A stretch of DNA of 64,000 nucleotides from Cristatella mucedo (Eukaryota > Bryozoa > Phylactolaemata > Cristatellidae), in the NCBI GenBank assembly GCA_009760855.2, contig WPIO01000008.1, positions 9,537,001 through 9,601,000 on the forward strand, given 5' to 3'. Position 1 is the first letter of the stretch, and every line of letters begins with the position of its first letter. Below the pieces are notes generated by a model. That model searched no databases, had not been told where the DNA came from, and saw only the letters and a program-made list of their open reading frames with translations. Both the position numbers and the translations under genes were made by a program. Below are positions 25,086 to 36,332 of the stretch, piece after piece.

Positions 25086-26039
25086 GAAAGAGTAAACACA
25101 TATCAATCAATTGTTAATATAATCTAATAGTTATTAATATATTCTGAGACGTGCTGGGTATCGGATGCAACCTAGCAATTCCAAATCAAATCAAGTATCG
25201 AAGGCTCCAGCAAGGTAGACTTGAATATTTGTGAGAAAATCTTACTTTCATATGGGACTGTCAGCCATTCGGCTAACGAATGTTAAGGCTGTACTAACAG
25301 ACACGAGGCTACTTCACAGGTTAAGCGTCGTGATCTAATTCTTAATTAACATTGTCATGCAGGTCTAAGCTTAGCAGCTGGGTCGTTCCGAATTCAACTC
25401 TTTGGTGAGTAGTGGGGCAGTGATGGGTTGTGAGCACACCAAGCACTTTGTAGCGATGTATTCACTCTTCGCTAAAAATTACTTCACCATAGTTGCCTGA
25501 TCAAATCGCCTAGAACAGATACGTATCTACACACTCTTAGGTGACTAATGCTGTAGCGATGCTAGCTCCCAATCTTAGCCCAACGGCAAGGTGCTCATCG
25601 TGCAAAACTTGGTCTTAACCCAGCGGCGAGGTCCTTGAAAAACGGCTGCCTCGACCACAGGTAGCAGGAAAACCGCTGCTGGTAAGTACAAAGTCACTGA
25701 TGCACACAAGGAATGATTAGCTCGGCGAGCGACTTCGCAGAGATGATTGCGAATTCAAATCCCTATGTAAGATAGGGTTTCCAGCGGAGCATCCACACAG
25801 TCCCATTGGACTTATGTACGTCAATACACGATTTCCTCGTGGGGCTGGTGGCTGATGACACGGAGGAGGGAGAGACAGTGGCTTCTATAGCTTCAGCGAA
25901 TGAAATGAGCTTCTTGCTGGATGCGTAGCACCAATAGAAGCATGGCAAAGAGCCTTCAACAGTTTGAACGATTCTTCAAGAAAGCAGTTTGTATCGACGG
26001 TGGGAATCGACAGCTACCGGCATGTGCAATCAGGTGATT
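25086..26039. other. unassigned insertion between the halves of repeat R copy 2
   Basis: No family resemblance to other parts of the window. Together with LINE-A A11 it separates the two parts of R copy 2, so it is either inserted DNA or evidence of rearrangement. Confidence 0.4.
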
Positions 26040-26672
26040 ACAGCAGGTGCGAAAATCTGAAGCTAGGATTGTCCGTCGCGAGAGTCGCAGTTGCCACATC
26101 GCACCGTTTCTCGCCGACCTGCACTAGCTACCAGTCATGCAACAGATAGACTTCAAGGTTTTGTCGCTCAATTTTAGGTCACTTCATTCTTTGACACCAG
26201 CCTATCTCTCAGATCTACTCCCCCACCAGGCTAAACATCGTACCTCCCGCTTTTGAGGAATTTGAGTGTTTATCTATACCTCGTAAAAACCTTTAATCCT
26301 TTGGAGACCGTGCATCTAGTCTGCATGCTCCAAAAGCCTGGAAATCCCTCCCGACTTTCCTCAGAACATCCCCAGACTACTTGACCAAATTTAAAAAGAA
26401 CTTAAAAGCACATCTACTTAGGACAGCATTCAGTGGGCCTCTGTCAGTCGTCCTTCGTGTGCCTATGTGTGCTGACATCTTGCATGCTGCCACTAACCAC
26501 ACTTGCATGCTGACCATGTCACCCTAACCATGTAATTCATGTTGTTTATCAAGCATGATATTACTCACCGTTAAATCACGTTTCTCTTTGCAGCAAATGT
26601 AAAGCGCCTAGAAAGAGATTGAGTTCTCTTAGGGCACCTTGTCAAGTGCAGTAGTGTTATTATTATAATTAT
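26040..26672 (+). mobile_element. LINE-A copy A11, 3' end
   Basis: Plus strand. Decayed C-terminal reverse transcriptase, full UTR (ttgcatgctgccactaaccac..) and tail gcctagaaagagattgagttctcttagggcacctt, then a (tta)n end at 26655-26672. Confidence 0.85.
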
Positions 26673-26835
26673 TAAAACAATGAGCCGTTTCGACCGAAGC
26701 CGAAGGGATTCACTGTGAAGCGCGCCTCTTGAAATGTCCACTCCGAGTAAGTCTACGGTGGTTGAAACCTTTAAAACCTACTGTAACTGTTGCTTATTCG
26801 GTGCTGCCAGACCTTCGGAGCCGGTAATATCAATG
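26673..26835 (+). repeat. dispersed repeat R, copy 2, right part
   Basis: Matches 21520-21655 of copy 1: aacaatgagc, cgcgcctcttgaaa, gtaagtctacggtgg, ttaaaacctactgta, ttattcgg. It restores the end of R after the interruption. Confidence 0.7.
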
Positions 26836-27257
26836 GTTCAGGGTCTGATGCAATGGATTAAGAGCAAGCACTGGCAATTGAAATGGAAGCGAGCGAAATC
26901 TATTAACATCTGCAGGCATCGAACGCAGCATCGAGTAGTGCAGGAGGCCGCGAAAGGGAAAGAAGCCGAGAAAGGTAGAATGAACGACAGGTAGAATGAC
27001 AGGTAGAATGTAAGACTTCCCTGCCTGGTGCGTGGAGAAGTCAATGCATAGGGCTGGTTCGCTAATGATTAAGATTAGCCAGGGTACTTACGCTGAGGTG
27101 GGCACATCTACTAATCTGTAGTCTCTTTGAAATTTTTTTCCGAACAAAATGCACTAATTGCATATCTTTTTACTCTGCTTCTTGTCGCTTAATCAGGAGG
27201 AGAGATCCTGTTCATCAAACGGCGATACGTGCTTACTACACCACTTTGCCTTAAGAA
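26836..27257. other. sequence upstream of gene 1, with a short tandem repeat
   Basis: Contains three copies of the ~13-nt phrase gacaggtagaatg (26974-27008). Just before the gene 1 start, acaccactttgccttaag could be a 3' splice site for a leader exon or part of a 5' leader. No TATA box is assigned. Confidence 0.35.
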
Positions 27258-27326
27258 ATGAATCGGGTGGCTAATGCAAGCACTGGTCTCAAATTGAAGG
27301 TATTCATAAGCATCATCTCAACAATT
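27258..27326 (+). CDS. gene 1 exon 1 (start, first half of TM1)
   Basis: ATG to a gtaagt donor, exactly 23 codons, phase 0. It encodes a short polar start, then G-x-K-x-K and the hydrophobic run VFISIISTI. Gene 2 exon 1 also has 23 codons and the same phase, with M1, G10, K12, V15 and T22 shared. Just upstream, ctttgccttaagaa-ATG resembles ctttgtcaaaagaaa-ATG of gene 2. Confidence 0.55.
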
Positions 27327-29381
27327 GTAAGTATTGAGGAGCCGTCTTCTGCTCTGCAGGTTGCAGCACCAATAGCTGTTTTCAATTCCAGCATGTTACA
27401 CACCTCAATTGGTGGAAATCGGCACAGCAAAGAACAATACAAGCACAGTGTGCTGCTATCTGCTGGCTTTTCCAGTAGCGTGCTTTTTCGCTTATTAGTT
27501 TGTAAACGAATCTCGCAATTTAAGGTTGGCTGGTCGGTGCAGATTAGGCATTTACTAGCACGACGCCAACTTTAGGGGCATAATTCGTGGAGTGTGCTGA
27601 CCACTGAGGACGATTAGCAGCAGATCTAATCGAACGCCAGAGCTGAAAAGCGTTGCTGGACAACGTTCCACTGCTAGAGTCACATGCTCCATGCTTGGCC
27701 GCCATTGAGTAGCGTTGGAAGTCAAGTGGGCTGCTCACCCAGACTGGCAGTCTTTATTCTGAGCTCAACCTGCATCTTCAATCTCTTGAGCCAAGTTCAG
27801 TACTAAACTCTGCTTTTATTTCTCGCAATATGAACCAGTAGAACACTTTAAAAGTCAAACAATGAATCATAGAAAGTTTCTGCCCCAAGTATGCTGGACA
27901 GCAAACGGCCTGAACATGGTCGCAGATTAGGGAACCGCTGTAGACATGAGAAGCCAAAAGTTCAGCCTCTATCGTGGCTTGAACACTCGACCTATGTTCC
28001 TGCTAATGCAGCTCATCTTGAACACTAAGTTTGCTAACCATACGAATATCTTTGAATATAATGCAGGCTTACAATTAGGAAATGACTTAAATTGGTCAGA
28101 ATGAGGATATAATAATAATGACCGTAAAAGGTTAAATTTTTAGCTACCCAAGATAATGCAATCCACACAGCCGCTTTGAAACTCGCTGCAAGGGAACGAA
28201 TAAATGAATAACCAATTCTTAGCGATGTGGATTGCAATGAGCAATTACAAAAAACGAATCATTATTCCTAGACCCGCGAGCTAAAGCAAACGTAAACAAT
28301 TTCACGGCCATCTGTTTGAAGAACAAGTGACTAGTAACATGCACTGCATCACGCACAGGTGCATGCGTAAAGGTCGCCTGAAGAATAAAATACAGGTTTA
28401 TTGCTGCAAAGGACAAGCTCAACGGACTGACTATATGTCTTCAGAAAAGACACTTTTAAGATGGAAGGCCGGTGCTTCTAGTAACCTTACCCAGTAGTGA
28501 GTCACATACTTTGGTGCGTACTAGCTGAAGGCTTAACCACTATAAGATTTAAATTTAGTGCAAGAGACGACTAGAAGATAAATATTTGACTTGGTTTTGA
28601 TAATTACACCTTACTAGCACGATGTTTTACGGTAACAAAAGTATTGAGTCAATAACATATCTCCTAGGGCCAACAAATTCCCGTTATATTGGTGAGTTTG
28701 AGGCTTTTATAGCTTTTGAATCTTGATCGTGCCATGCAAACAGTTGCAGAGTTATAGAAGTAGCAGCAAAATAAAGCTCAATGAATTATGTACGGTTCTT
28801 TGAGATTACAAAGGAAGGAAATAGCTTCAAGAAGTATCGGTTGTACAATCCATAATGCGGAAGCTTGGATCCCGGCCGACCGATCACCAACTCTACGGAA
28901 AAGGGTGATACTAAAATTATCCCTAAATGCGCTGCAGCAGTTATCAAACCATGTCTCCTAAAAAATCAAAAAACCAAAAAGCTTTCATGTTTGGTTTTTA
29001 ATTTTGATGTAAACGCATCTTCACTGAAATTTCAGTAGCGACACCTATTAACTGAAGCTAACGCTCCATGTGACGTTGTCGCTTAATTTGTATTTTTCAA
29101 TTGCTTCCACCACTAGATGGAATTGTAGATTATCAAGATACAGTGTGCGAAGCATGTCCGTAGCTAACTGGACGAGGACGTAAATGTACCACGTGACGTT
29201 GTTATTTCAGCTAAAAGTGTAGCTTCATTCGCAATGAACGAGTCTTATTCAGTGTGTTGAAGCATTTCATTTATCGCCTTTACGTCTAGCAGGATACTCG
29301 ATCCTGCTCAACTTTCTAAAAATAGTTCACTCGATAACTTCAAAGGCGATGCTTATTGATAAACATAAATTTAATTTGTAG

Positions 29382-29427
29382 GTGTTTCAAGCTATCTTTT
29401 TATACTTTGGTTTCGGAAAACGCTTCT
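29382..29427 (+). CDS. gene 1 exon 2 (second half of TM1)
   Basis: A 46-nt segment between acceptor ttaatttgtag and donor gtaagt, phase 0 to 1. It reads VFQAIFLYFGFGKRF, finishing TM1 with a basic end. It starts V-x-Q like gene 2 exon 2. Its small size makes it the least certain internal exon of this gene; I found no better 0-to-1 candidate between exons 1 and 3. Confidence 0.4.
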
Positions 29428-30099
29428 GTAAGTAGATGACGCATGGCTTTATTGCTGTTGAGTACTGCAGCTAAATTTGGCACCGTTATGGGGGTAAAGT
29501 AAAAATGCTGATGTGAATTTTTTGTTTTTGAGGCTGACATATCGGTGACTAGATGTTCGCGAAAACACGATGTAAGCACTCAATGAAAAAATTTAAACCC
29601 AAACAAGACATTATGTCTGTTTGCGAAGCAACCTCAACCTTGTTAATTTTATCGCCCATGCTTTACGGAATACAGTATTTTATGTGAGGTGACCCTCATG
29701 GAGAGCTTTATTATTTAACAAGCTCGTGTCTGTTAAAAATAATGGGACATTGACGTGTTGCAGTAAAGTGAGGGCCGCCGAGTGTCCGCTGACCTACAAG
29801 TATGTCTAGCCTTGCTAGTGAGCCCAACCTACTGTTGGTTCGACGACCTCAAACCACGACCTGGGTCGTCAAGTGGTCGAACCTTACACTCACTCTCTTT
29901 TCGCTTTTGACCTTGTCGTAAGTTAGGCATTGGGTGAGCTTTGAACGGGCGACGCTCCATGGCTACGTCGTCAGTATCTTACTGTCGAGAGTTTGTCGTG
30001 TGCAACGTTTCTGTTGAGTTTCGGCAGCTGAGGAGCACTGGGAGGCTCCCTTATTAAACTGTTTTTTTTTGTGGTCGTCTGCCATAGGTGCGTGCGCCT

Positions 30100-30625
30100 A
30101 TATTTGCTTATGTATGCACTTTTAGGTCCTTTCATTCTTTGGCTCCAGCCTACCTATCAGAACTACTCCTCCACCAGGCAAAACATCGTACCACTTAATT
30201 TTCGAAATCTGATTGTTTACCTATACCTCGTACAAACCTCAAATCCTTTGGAGACCATGCATTTAATTCGTATGCTCCCAAAGCCTGGAACTCACTCCCG
30301 GCTGTCGTCGCGACATACCCTGACTTGACCACAGTTAAAAAAAAATCTAAAAATGCATCTATTAATCACAGCATTTAGTGGGTCCCTGTGATTTGACCTT
30401 TATGTGCTTACGCGTGCTGACGCTGTGCATGCTGCCACTAAGCACACTTGCATGCTGACCCTGTGCATGTCACCCTAATCATGTTATTCTTGCTGTATAT
30501 TGAGAACGCTACCACTAACCGTTCGATCGTGTTTCCTTTGCAGCAAATGTAAAGCGCCTAGAAAGAGATTGAATTCTCTGAAGGAGCTTTATTAAGTGTG
30601 TTAATATTAATATTATTATTGTAAT
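30100..30625 (+). mobile_element. LINE-A copy A12, 3' end (gene 1 intron 2)
   Basis: Plus-strand C-terminal reverse transcriptase remnant (from about 30115), the UTR, then gcgcctagaaagagattgaattctctgaaggagcttt and (att)n. About 100 bp upstream is a T run at 30061. Confidence 0.85.
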
Positions 30626-30795
30626 GGGCTTATTTTTATACGCTATAACTCGCCTTTTAATTTTTATCCCAATTCATTTCTGTAATAACTTGCAGATTCA
30701 ATAGGTTGGGCGGAAATCCAAGCTTGGATATGGCAGTTAGTTTGCACTGGTGAAAAGTAAGTGCACAATTCAATCTTGTTTTGAATTATCCTCTT

Positions 30796-30940
30796 GCCCA
30801 GCTGGTTTGGTCCAGTGGTTAAGGTGGTCGCCCCGACCGTGGTGTAACTGAGGTCGCGAGCTCGAGCCCGGAGGCATATGTGAAGCATCTTAAGAGAGAT
30901 CAAGCTCTCTTAGGGCGCTATACAAATGAATTATATATTT
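30796..30940 (+). mobile_element. SINE-A copy (best preserved)
   Basis: Head ctggtttggtccagtggtta (A-box-like) and ctgaggtcgcgagctcgagcc (B-box-like), body ggaggcatatgtgaagcatc, tail aagagagatcaagctctctt followed by agggcgct and a short AT end. The tail forms a perfect 7-bp hairpin and matches the LINE-A 3' end. It lies about 170 bp downstream of LINE-A A12, in gene 1 intron 2. Confidence 0.8.
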
Positions 30941-31054
30941 TTTACCTAGCCTCAGATGAGGCAGCCCGAATGTTTTTGGCGGTTAAATCGATCGGATAGG
31001 TAGCGTATGTATATGCAATACAATCTATCTCCTATCAATCTGAAATACTATTGG

Positions 31055-32490
31055 ATGCAATGTAATGTAATGAATCTCCGTCTGCAACTCCAAAAAGTCA
31101 TAAAGACCATGTGGGCTATACGCAGGAGAGTTTTATATATGCGCACTCACAGCCTAAGTGGCTTTCTGTACGCATTTTGTAGCTAATAGACTTCGTCTCA
31201 CGAAACAACGAAAAAGTGGGAGGCATAGCAGAGTAAGGAGAGCAGTTGAGATAGTGAGTAGCATGGAAGTAGCAACTCAGGATCGCTGAAAAGGATGTGC
31301 GACGGTCGGCAGCAGAAGAGTAGTTGTCGTTGTGTAAGAATTGTGGAAGCGATTTCCACAGTTTAGGACCTGCAGAGCTAAAGCTTCTGTCACCGACGGT
31401 CTTTAAGCTGAGTAATGGAACAGCTAATTTATTGTCCACACAGGACCTGAGGGCACGAGGAGGCTGAAACTGATGCAGCAGTTCAGCTAGGGACGAAGTA
31501 GCCAAACCGTGGCAGGCCTTATGGGTCAGCGTAAGAACTTTGCTCTGTATCCGTTGATCAACCGGCATCCACCCTAGCTCTTCTAGCAAAGAAGATACGT
31601 GCTCAAACCTCTGGGACTTGAGACTAGCCTTGCAGACATACTCATAATCAGTTGCAGTGGCCTAGTTGCTTTCTTTGGTAGCCCTGCCGAAAGAGAAAAA
31701 CAATAATCAAGCTGATATAGAATTAAGGAGCTAGTTAAATTTTTTACAAGCCATTGTGGAAGGCAGCTCCTAATCTTGGATTTGGATCGGACGTGATGGC
31801 TAGCCGTAGAAGCAGTGTTCTGAATGTTGCTTTAAAAAATTGAGGCAGCTGTCGATATTGACATCTTCGATTTGAATAGCCGGGGATGGTCTTACAATAG
31901 CATCGCCTAGTAGAAGAGCAAAGCCCTTTAATCCAGCCACACGCTTATGGTGTCCTATGCCCAGCAGGTTGGTTTTACCATCATTTAATTTCAAGAAGTT
32001 TTTCGACATCCAGGATTGAATGTCGGCAAGGCAAGTATTCAATTTCTCAGTTGCTGCAGCAGATTCCGACGGTGTGAATGACAAATACAGCTGAGTATCA
32101 CTAGCATAAAAGTGATATCCTATTCCATGGGCCCTAATCACGTTTCCCAGGCGTTGAGTATAAATGAAGAACAGCAGGGGACCGAGGACGGATCCTTGAG
32201 GGAATCCACAGGTGACCGGGGTCGTGTGTGAGGCCTGAACCCACACGCCACGGATTGAATACGATCACGTTCAAGCAGAACATCGTGATCAATGGTGTCG
32301 AAGGCAGCAGGCAGAAATAGCAGAGCTAGGGCAGTGACATTCCCGTCATCATTGCCACGTAGAATGTCATTGTTAACACGGAGGAGAGAAGTTCCAGTGA
32401 AGTGCTGACTCTTGAACCCCGATTAAAAGGTTTCTGAAATTTCATTCTTTTTAATATGTTAAACCAGCTGCTTAGCAATAATTTGCGTAC
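31055..32490 (-). mobile_element. LINE-B copy B3 with reverse transcriptase
   Basis: Minus strand. (aatgt)n tail at 31055-31072, UTR, then coding. Frame 32246-31800 carries [20 protein letters not shown] and [14 protein letters not shown] (catalytic D-D box altered to S-D), then [18 protein letters not shown]. Frame 31589-31116 carries the C-terminal blocks LGWMPVDQRIQSKVLTLTH and LAELLHQFQPPRALRS. Upstream, the VAKQL(V)..E.F block is readable to about 32490. It is 5'-truncated and inactive. Confidence 0.9.
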
Positions 32491-32920
32491 AGTGAATACA
32501 AGTCTACAACGACGGAATCTTGAGGTACGACATATTTAAAGGGCTCCCTAAATTACCGATAAACATTTACATATAAACTATGAATACTCTCACAGAGGTA
32601 GGGCCTAACCCCAATTTTGAAAAATTCAGCTGAAATGACAAGGAGAACAGGTACAAGGTTCCTACCCTGAATAGCAATTTTGAGAAGGTCGTTCATTGTA
32701 TACCGAAACCGGTCACGATTTGGGGGCATGGTTACTTCGTAATCCTGATTGGAACCTATCGGCAGGATCTGATGAGCTGATGCAAGCGTTTGGCTTCTGA
32801 GCCAATTCGTCGTTCATGTTTAATAAATAAAAATGGTACGGGTCTTGACTACAGTTATTTAAATTCTAAACATCTACGGTATATTAATAATGAGTGGCCA
32901 TGTAATGGCTATTTTTACAG

Positions 32921-33078
32921 AGGACAAGATTTCACAGGTAACCAAGTTCAAAGTTTATAATAGGTGTCATGGTGAGCAGGAGCAGCAGCAAGTCAATACA
33001 GCTCATAAGGAGAATAATTTGGACAGGGAATGCGAGAAATATAACCTGTTTAAACTTCGCAACAAATTTAGCAAATAG
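32921..33078 (+). CDS. possible terminal exon, charged Gln-rich tail
   Basis: A good acceptor (ggctatttttacag) leads in phase 1 into 52 codons ending at TAG. Composition is protein-like and strongly charged (DKISQVTKFKVYNRC, EQEQQQVN, FKLRNKFSK). It lies in gene 1 intron 2 on the same strand, but it does not fit the gene 1 phases as a continuing exon. No family recognised. Confidence 0.2.
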
Positions 33079-34788
33079 TTTATTATAGTCAGGCATGCGA
33101 GACGAGAATCAAAGAGCCGGTAATGTACAGTTGCACTGCGGCAGGAATTAAAAGTACGGAATATAGTACTTAATGGGCTATATTATACCCGAGAATAATT
33201 TAAAAAACTCCTAATTTATCATTGGGATCAATAGACAGCATGGTTTATTGGAAAGGGCTAAAATGACGGTCTTTTGAAGGTATTTATTTTTTTAGCATAT
33301 TGAAGTGCGACTTTTGTATTTTTTAAATTTATGACTCAGCATAATTGAAAGTGTATTGATACTACAGACTATAATCTTTAAATTCCAAGCGGTAGCTATT
33401 GAAGTCGGACCTTTTGGCTGCTTTATCTGGCCAACTCTTAATATTCCTTCTATTTGTATATCATCTGGAAATCAAAGAGTATCTGGGCGTAGACTGACCT
33501 GATGATATTCAGTCAGAGGTGCAAACTTATCTAGGCATCTAGGAGATTGGCTATTGTGGTCGTTTAGCCTTGCATCAAGAAGGAAAAGTCTGCAGAAAGA
33601 TCGAGCATAAAGACAGAGGACGCAAATTTACTCAGGCAAGCACCAATTTACAGGAAAATCAGGTTTCTTAAAATCAGATGCATTTATTTTAATAAGGAGA
33701 CTCAAAGCCTAGTCACAGAGGCCGTTAACACTTTCTTAAGCCGAAAAGAAGCGACTGTATAACCCACATCAAACATTATTTTAGGTCGCGTAAGCTTACC
33801 TAAACAATTTTGGAGACAATATAGGTAAAATTAAAGTCATAATAAAGCAGCTCCATAATAGAGTTTAAACCACTATATCGGCATTTAATTAGAAAAAATT
33901 CAAATGAGGCACGTTAATTGCTAGTGATACAGTGGTCATTATTGATCACAAAACACTCAAAATATAATGCAAAAGATGAAGAAAAAAGTATATGAGAAGC
34001 AGGCCTTTTTTATCTTCCAGCAGACTTAAATGCAACATGTTGTAGTTTTACACAAGAAAGCCTCTCTAAATAAAGAAAAAATGCCATTACAGGATTGCTA
34101 GTGAGAATATTTTAGCTCAAGGGTGAAACACTTTGGCTTTGAATTTTGTCTGGTGCTGTGTGGTACCCAAATGTTTTGTATAGTAAAAGCCATTTATTAT
34201 AATCAATTTTATTATTTTCAAAAAGCTTGCTCTTAATTTCATATGCAACGATGTAAATACATATTGTATTCATTTTCATATGCCCGTGAAGCTCATGAAT
34301 GGGGATTCTAAAGCCTACGGATCATAATCCATACAGTGTTGAGTTATTACGATTATTACACTTATGATGGATTTAAAAAATAGTGAACAGGCTTTTAAGC
34401 AATCAACTTTAAAAATCTAGGGCAGGATAGTCTCTGTCAATTAATTTTACTGACGTTTGGATTTCCTTTGCCACTGCCCGGCATTGCCCTTATAAAACCA
34501 AACGGGCATAGTGTGACGTAAATACAACAGCTGCAAAGCTTCAGTAAATATACACGTTCGCGAAAGCAGTTGCCTATTTCAGAAGCATTCGCGAAAAAAC
34601 TCAGCCCCGTAGGCTATCTAAATCGTTCCTCATCTGTGCCATCTACCTCGTACAGTCACTTGCCATAATTGATGGTTTGATCATAAATCCACATCAAGGC
34701 CCGGCAATAAATAGCCATCCAAAGGCAGACGCCCCAGTCAGAGGGCTATTAATCAGCATAAGCACATACAGTGCAGGAATACTAGGGC
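33079..34788. other. AT-rich intronic sequence (gene 1 intron 2)
   Basis: No repeat family or exon recognised. Confidence 0.4.
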
Positions 34789-35328
34789 ATGATGCACGGA
34801 GGCCATATTACTGGTGATCTAAAGATCGCACATTCAAGCTTGGTAACAGCAAAATCAATAAAGGTACAGCGCCATACAGACGAAAATTCCAGCACGGCGA
34901 ACAATTATAAGCTGCAAAACAGCAGGTCAATCTCAAATTGTCTACTAAGTGGCCAGTCTGATCTGGCGTGCAGGCAACGTGACAGCAGCTTGGAAGAGGT
35001 GAGCAAGAGCTTAGAGGAGGTGACTAATAGCATATAGGATGTGAACAAGAGCTTAGAGGAGGTGAGCCAGGACTCAACGGTAGGTGACCAGCCGTCCGTC
35101 ACGTGTGCTAACAGCTTTGAGGGGTCACCGCGGCATCGGCAGTGCCCTTCCCCACAAACATGGGTTAGGCCAATGCTTTCTTTTGTTGCCACACCAGTCT
35201 CGACGAGTTCCGTCGCACCGCCGGTGGTTTTCACATCATCAGCGATATTCACATCGCCGGCTAACATCATAGCACTTGCGGCCGCCTTGCGCCGCCGGCC
35301 GCCACCAGGCTGGCCGGCCGTCGCTTAG
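34789..35328 (+). pseudogene. 180-codon frame with one stop and 21-nt repeats
   Basis: A single frame runs from ATG at 34789 to TAG at 35326, broken only by TAG at 35035. Four imperfect 21-nt units (34989-35072) encode repeats of S-L-E-E-V plus two residues; the third unit is changed and carries the stop. The second half is rich in Ser, Pro and Ala, and GC content is high. The repeat would form a short coiled coil if translated. The frame may be a recent pseudogene, an intronic coding segment, or a repeat-driven chance frame. The reverse strand is also open across the repeat (35270-34905), so strand is uncertain. Confidence 0.3.
34989..35072 (+). repeat. four 21-nt tandem repeats
   Basis: Units begin agctt(g/a)ga(a/g)gaggtga and keep a multiple of three, so the reading frame is unchanged across all four. 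Confidence 0.85.
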
Positions 35329-35640
35329 CAGGCCATCGTCGCCTAGAATGCTGCTGAGGTGGCTGCTGGATTCTGCCGCTCCTGATTACATTTTCCGGTG
35401 CCCATGTCCGACCATCTTTTCCAAGATTATCGTGTAACAGTCGTACTCTTTATGCCACCAGCTTGAGAAAGTTCTCACAAAGACCTGAGCGAATGCTTCA
35501 AAAGATTGCACATCTCAACGCTCGGCAATGATATCTATGTCGATTCCTCCTGGGATCGTGAAGAAATTGATTAGTAAACTTCTGCGATTGCCGTTTCTAT
35601 AATGATAACTTGCAACTAGTGCATGTTCTCTGTCGCGTAG

Positions 35641-35723
35641 ATATCGTCAACAAAATCTTCTCTATTGTCATGTCAACTCTTCATGTCCTGACATGCTTCC
35701 TTGCAATTTGTGGTATCTTTATG
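35641..35723 (+). CDS. gene 1 exon 3 (TM2)
   Basis: Acceptor ttctctgtcgcgtag, donor gtgagtaaag, 83 nt, phase 1 to 0. With the split codon (Tyr) it encodes a 28-residue block whose last 22 residues are hydrophobic: SIVMSTLHVLTCFLAICG then IFM. Against gene 2 exon 3 it shares S-I-V at positions 8-10, Leu 8 and Ile 6 from the end, and Gly 4 from the end. Confidence 0.7.
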
Positions 35724-36332
35724 GTGAGTAAAGTGGACCGCTTTCTTGCCTTCGATTGAAGTTTACGCAAGGCTGGCTAGCCATCAGCATGTGGTTGCAG
35801 TCGTAGTATATTTATATTATGCTATGTTGTTATGCATTGTAAGAGGACTTTTTCTTGCGGGAACATGAAAACATAGCAGTTTACAGCGCCCCATCGCTCA
35901 TGTTATGCAGTTGGGTCATGTTACCATAGTTTACGTTGCTGCTAATATTGATTAAGATTATTCTTCCAAAATATTTTGAACAAAATGTGAAGAGAGTCGA
36001 CTAATAGAGCTCCATATATAACTAGGCCACGACAAACTAAACTTTAGAGAAACCGAAATCAAGTAACATCGAACCTAGCCCCCATTCACGTTAAGAGCTC
36101 ACGACTTATCGTTGTCTATAGAGCTAGAATAATCATATATTTTGCATACAGTATTCGTCAGTAGTTTCAGTCTTATTGTATATAAATTTAGTTGGCACAT
36201 ATTTGTGCACATCAAAAGTTCTTTAAAATGGCCTCGGCTGCTGCTTTTGGTAAAATTCGTAAAAACTGGACTATACGGTAAAGATACTGGAAGGGACAAA
36301 ACATACATTATCTTTGAATAAATTCTCGTAGA

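Noticed and set aside
30796-30940. tRNA gene candidates at the SINE-A and SINE-B heads
   Set aside because: A- and B-box-like blocks are present but the segments do not fold as complete cloverleaves and are followed by family-specific bodies and LINE-like tails; they are SINEs.
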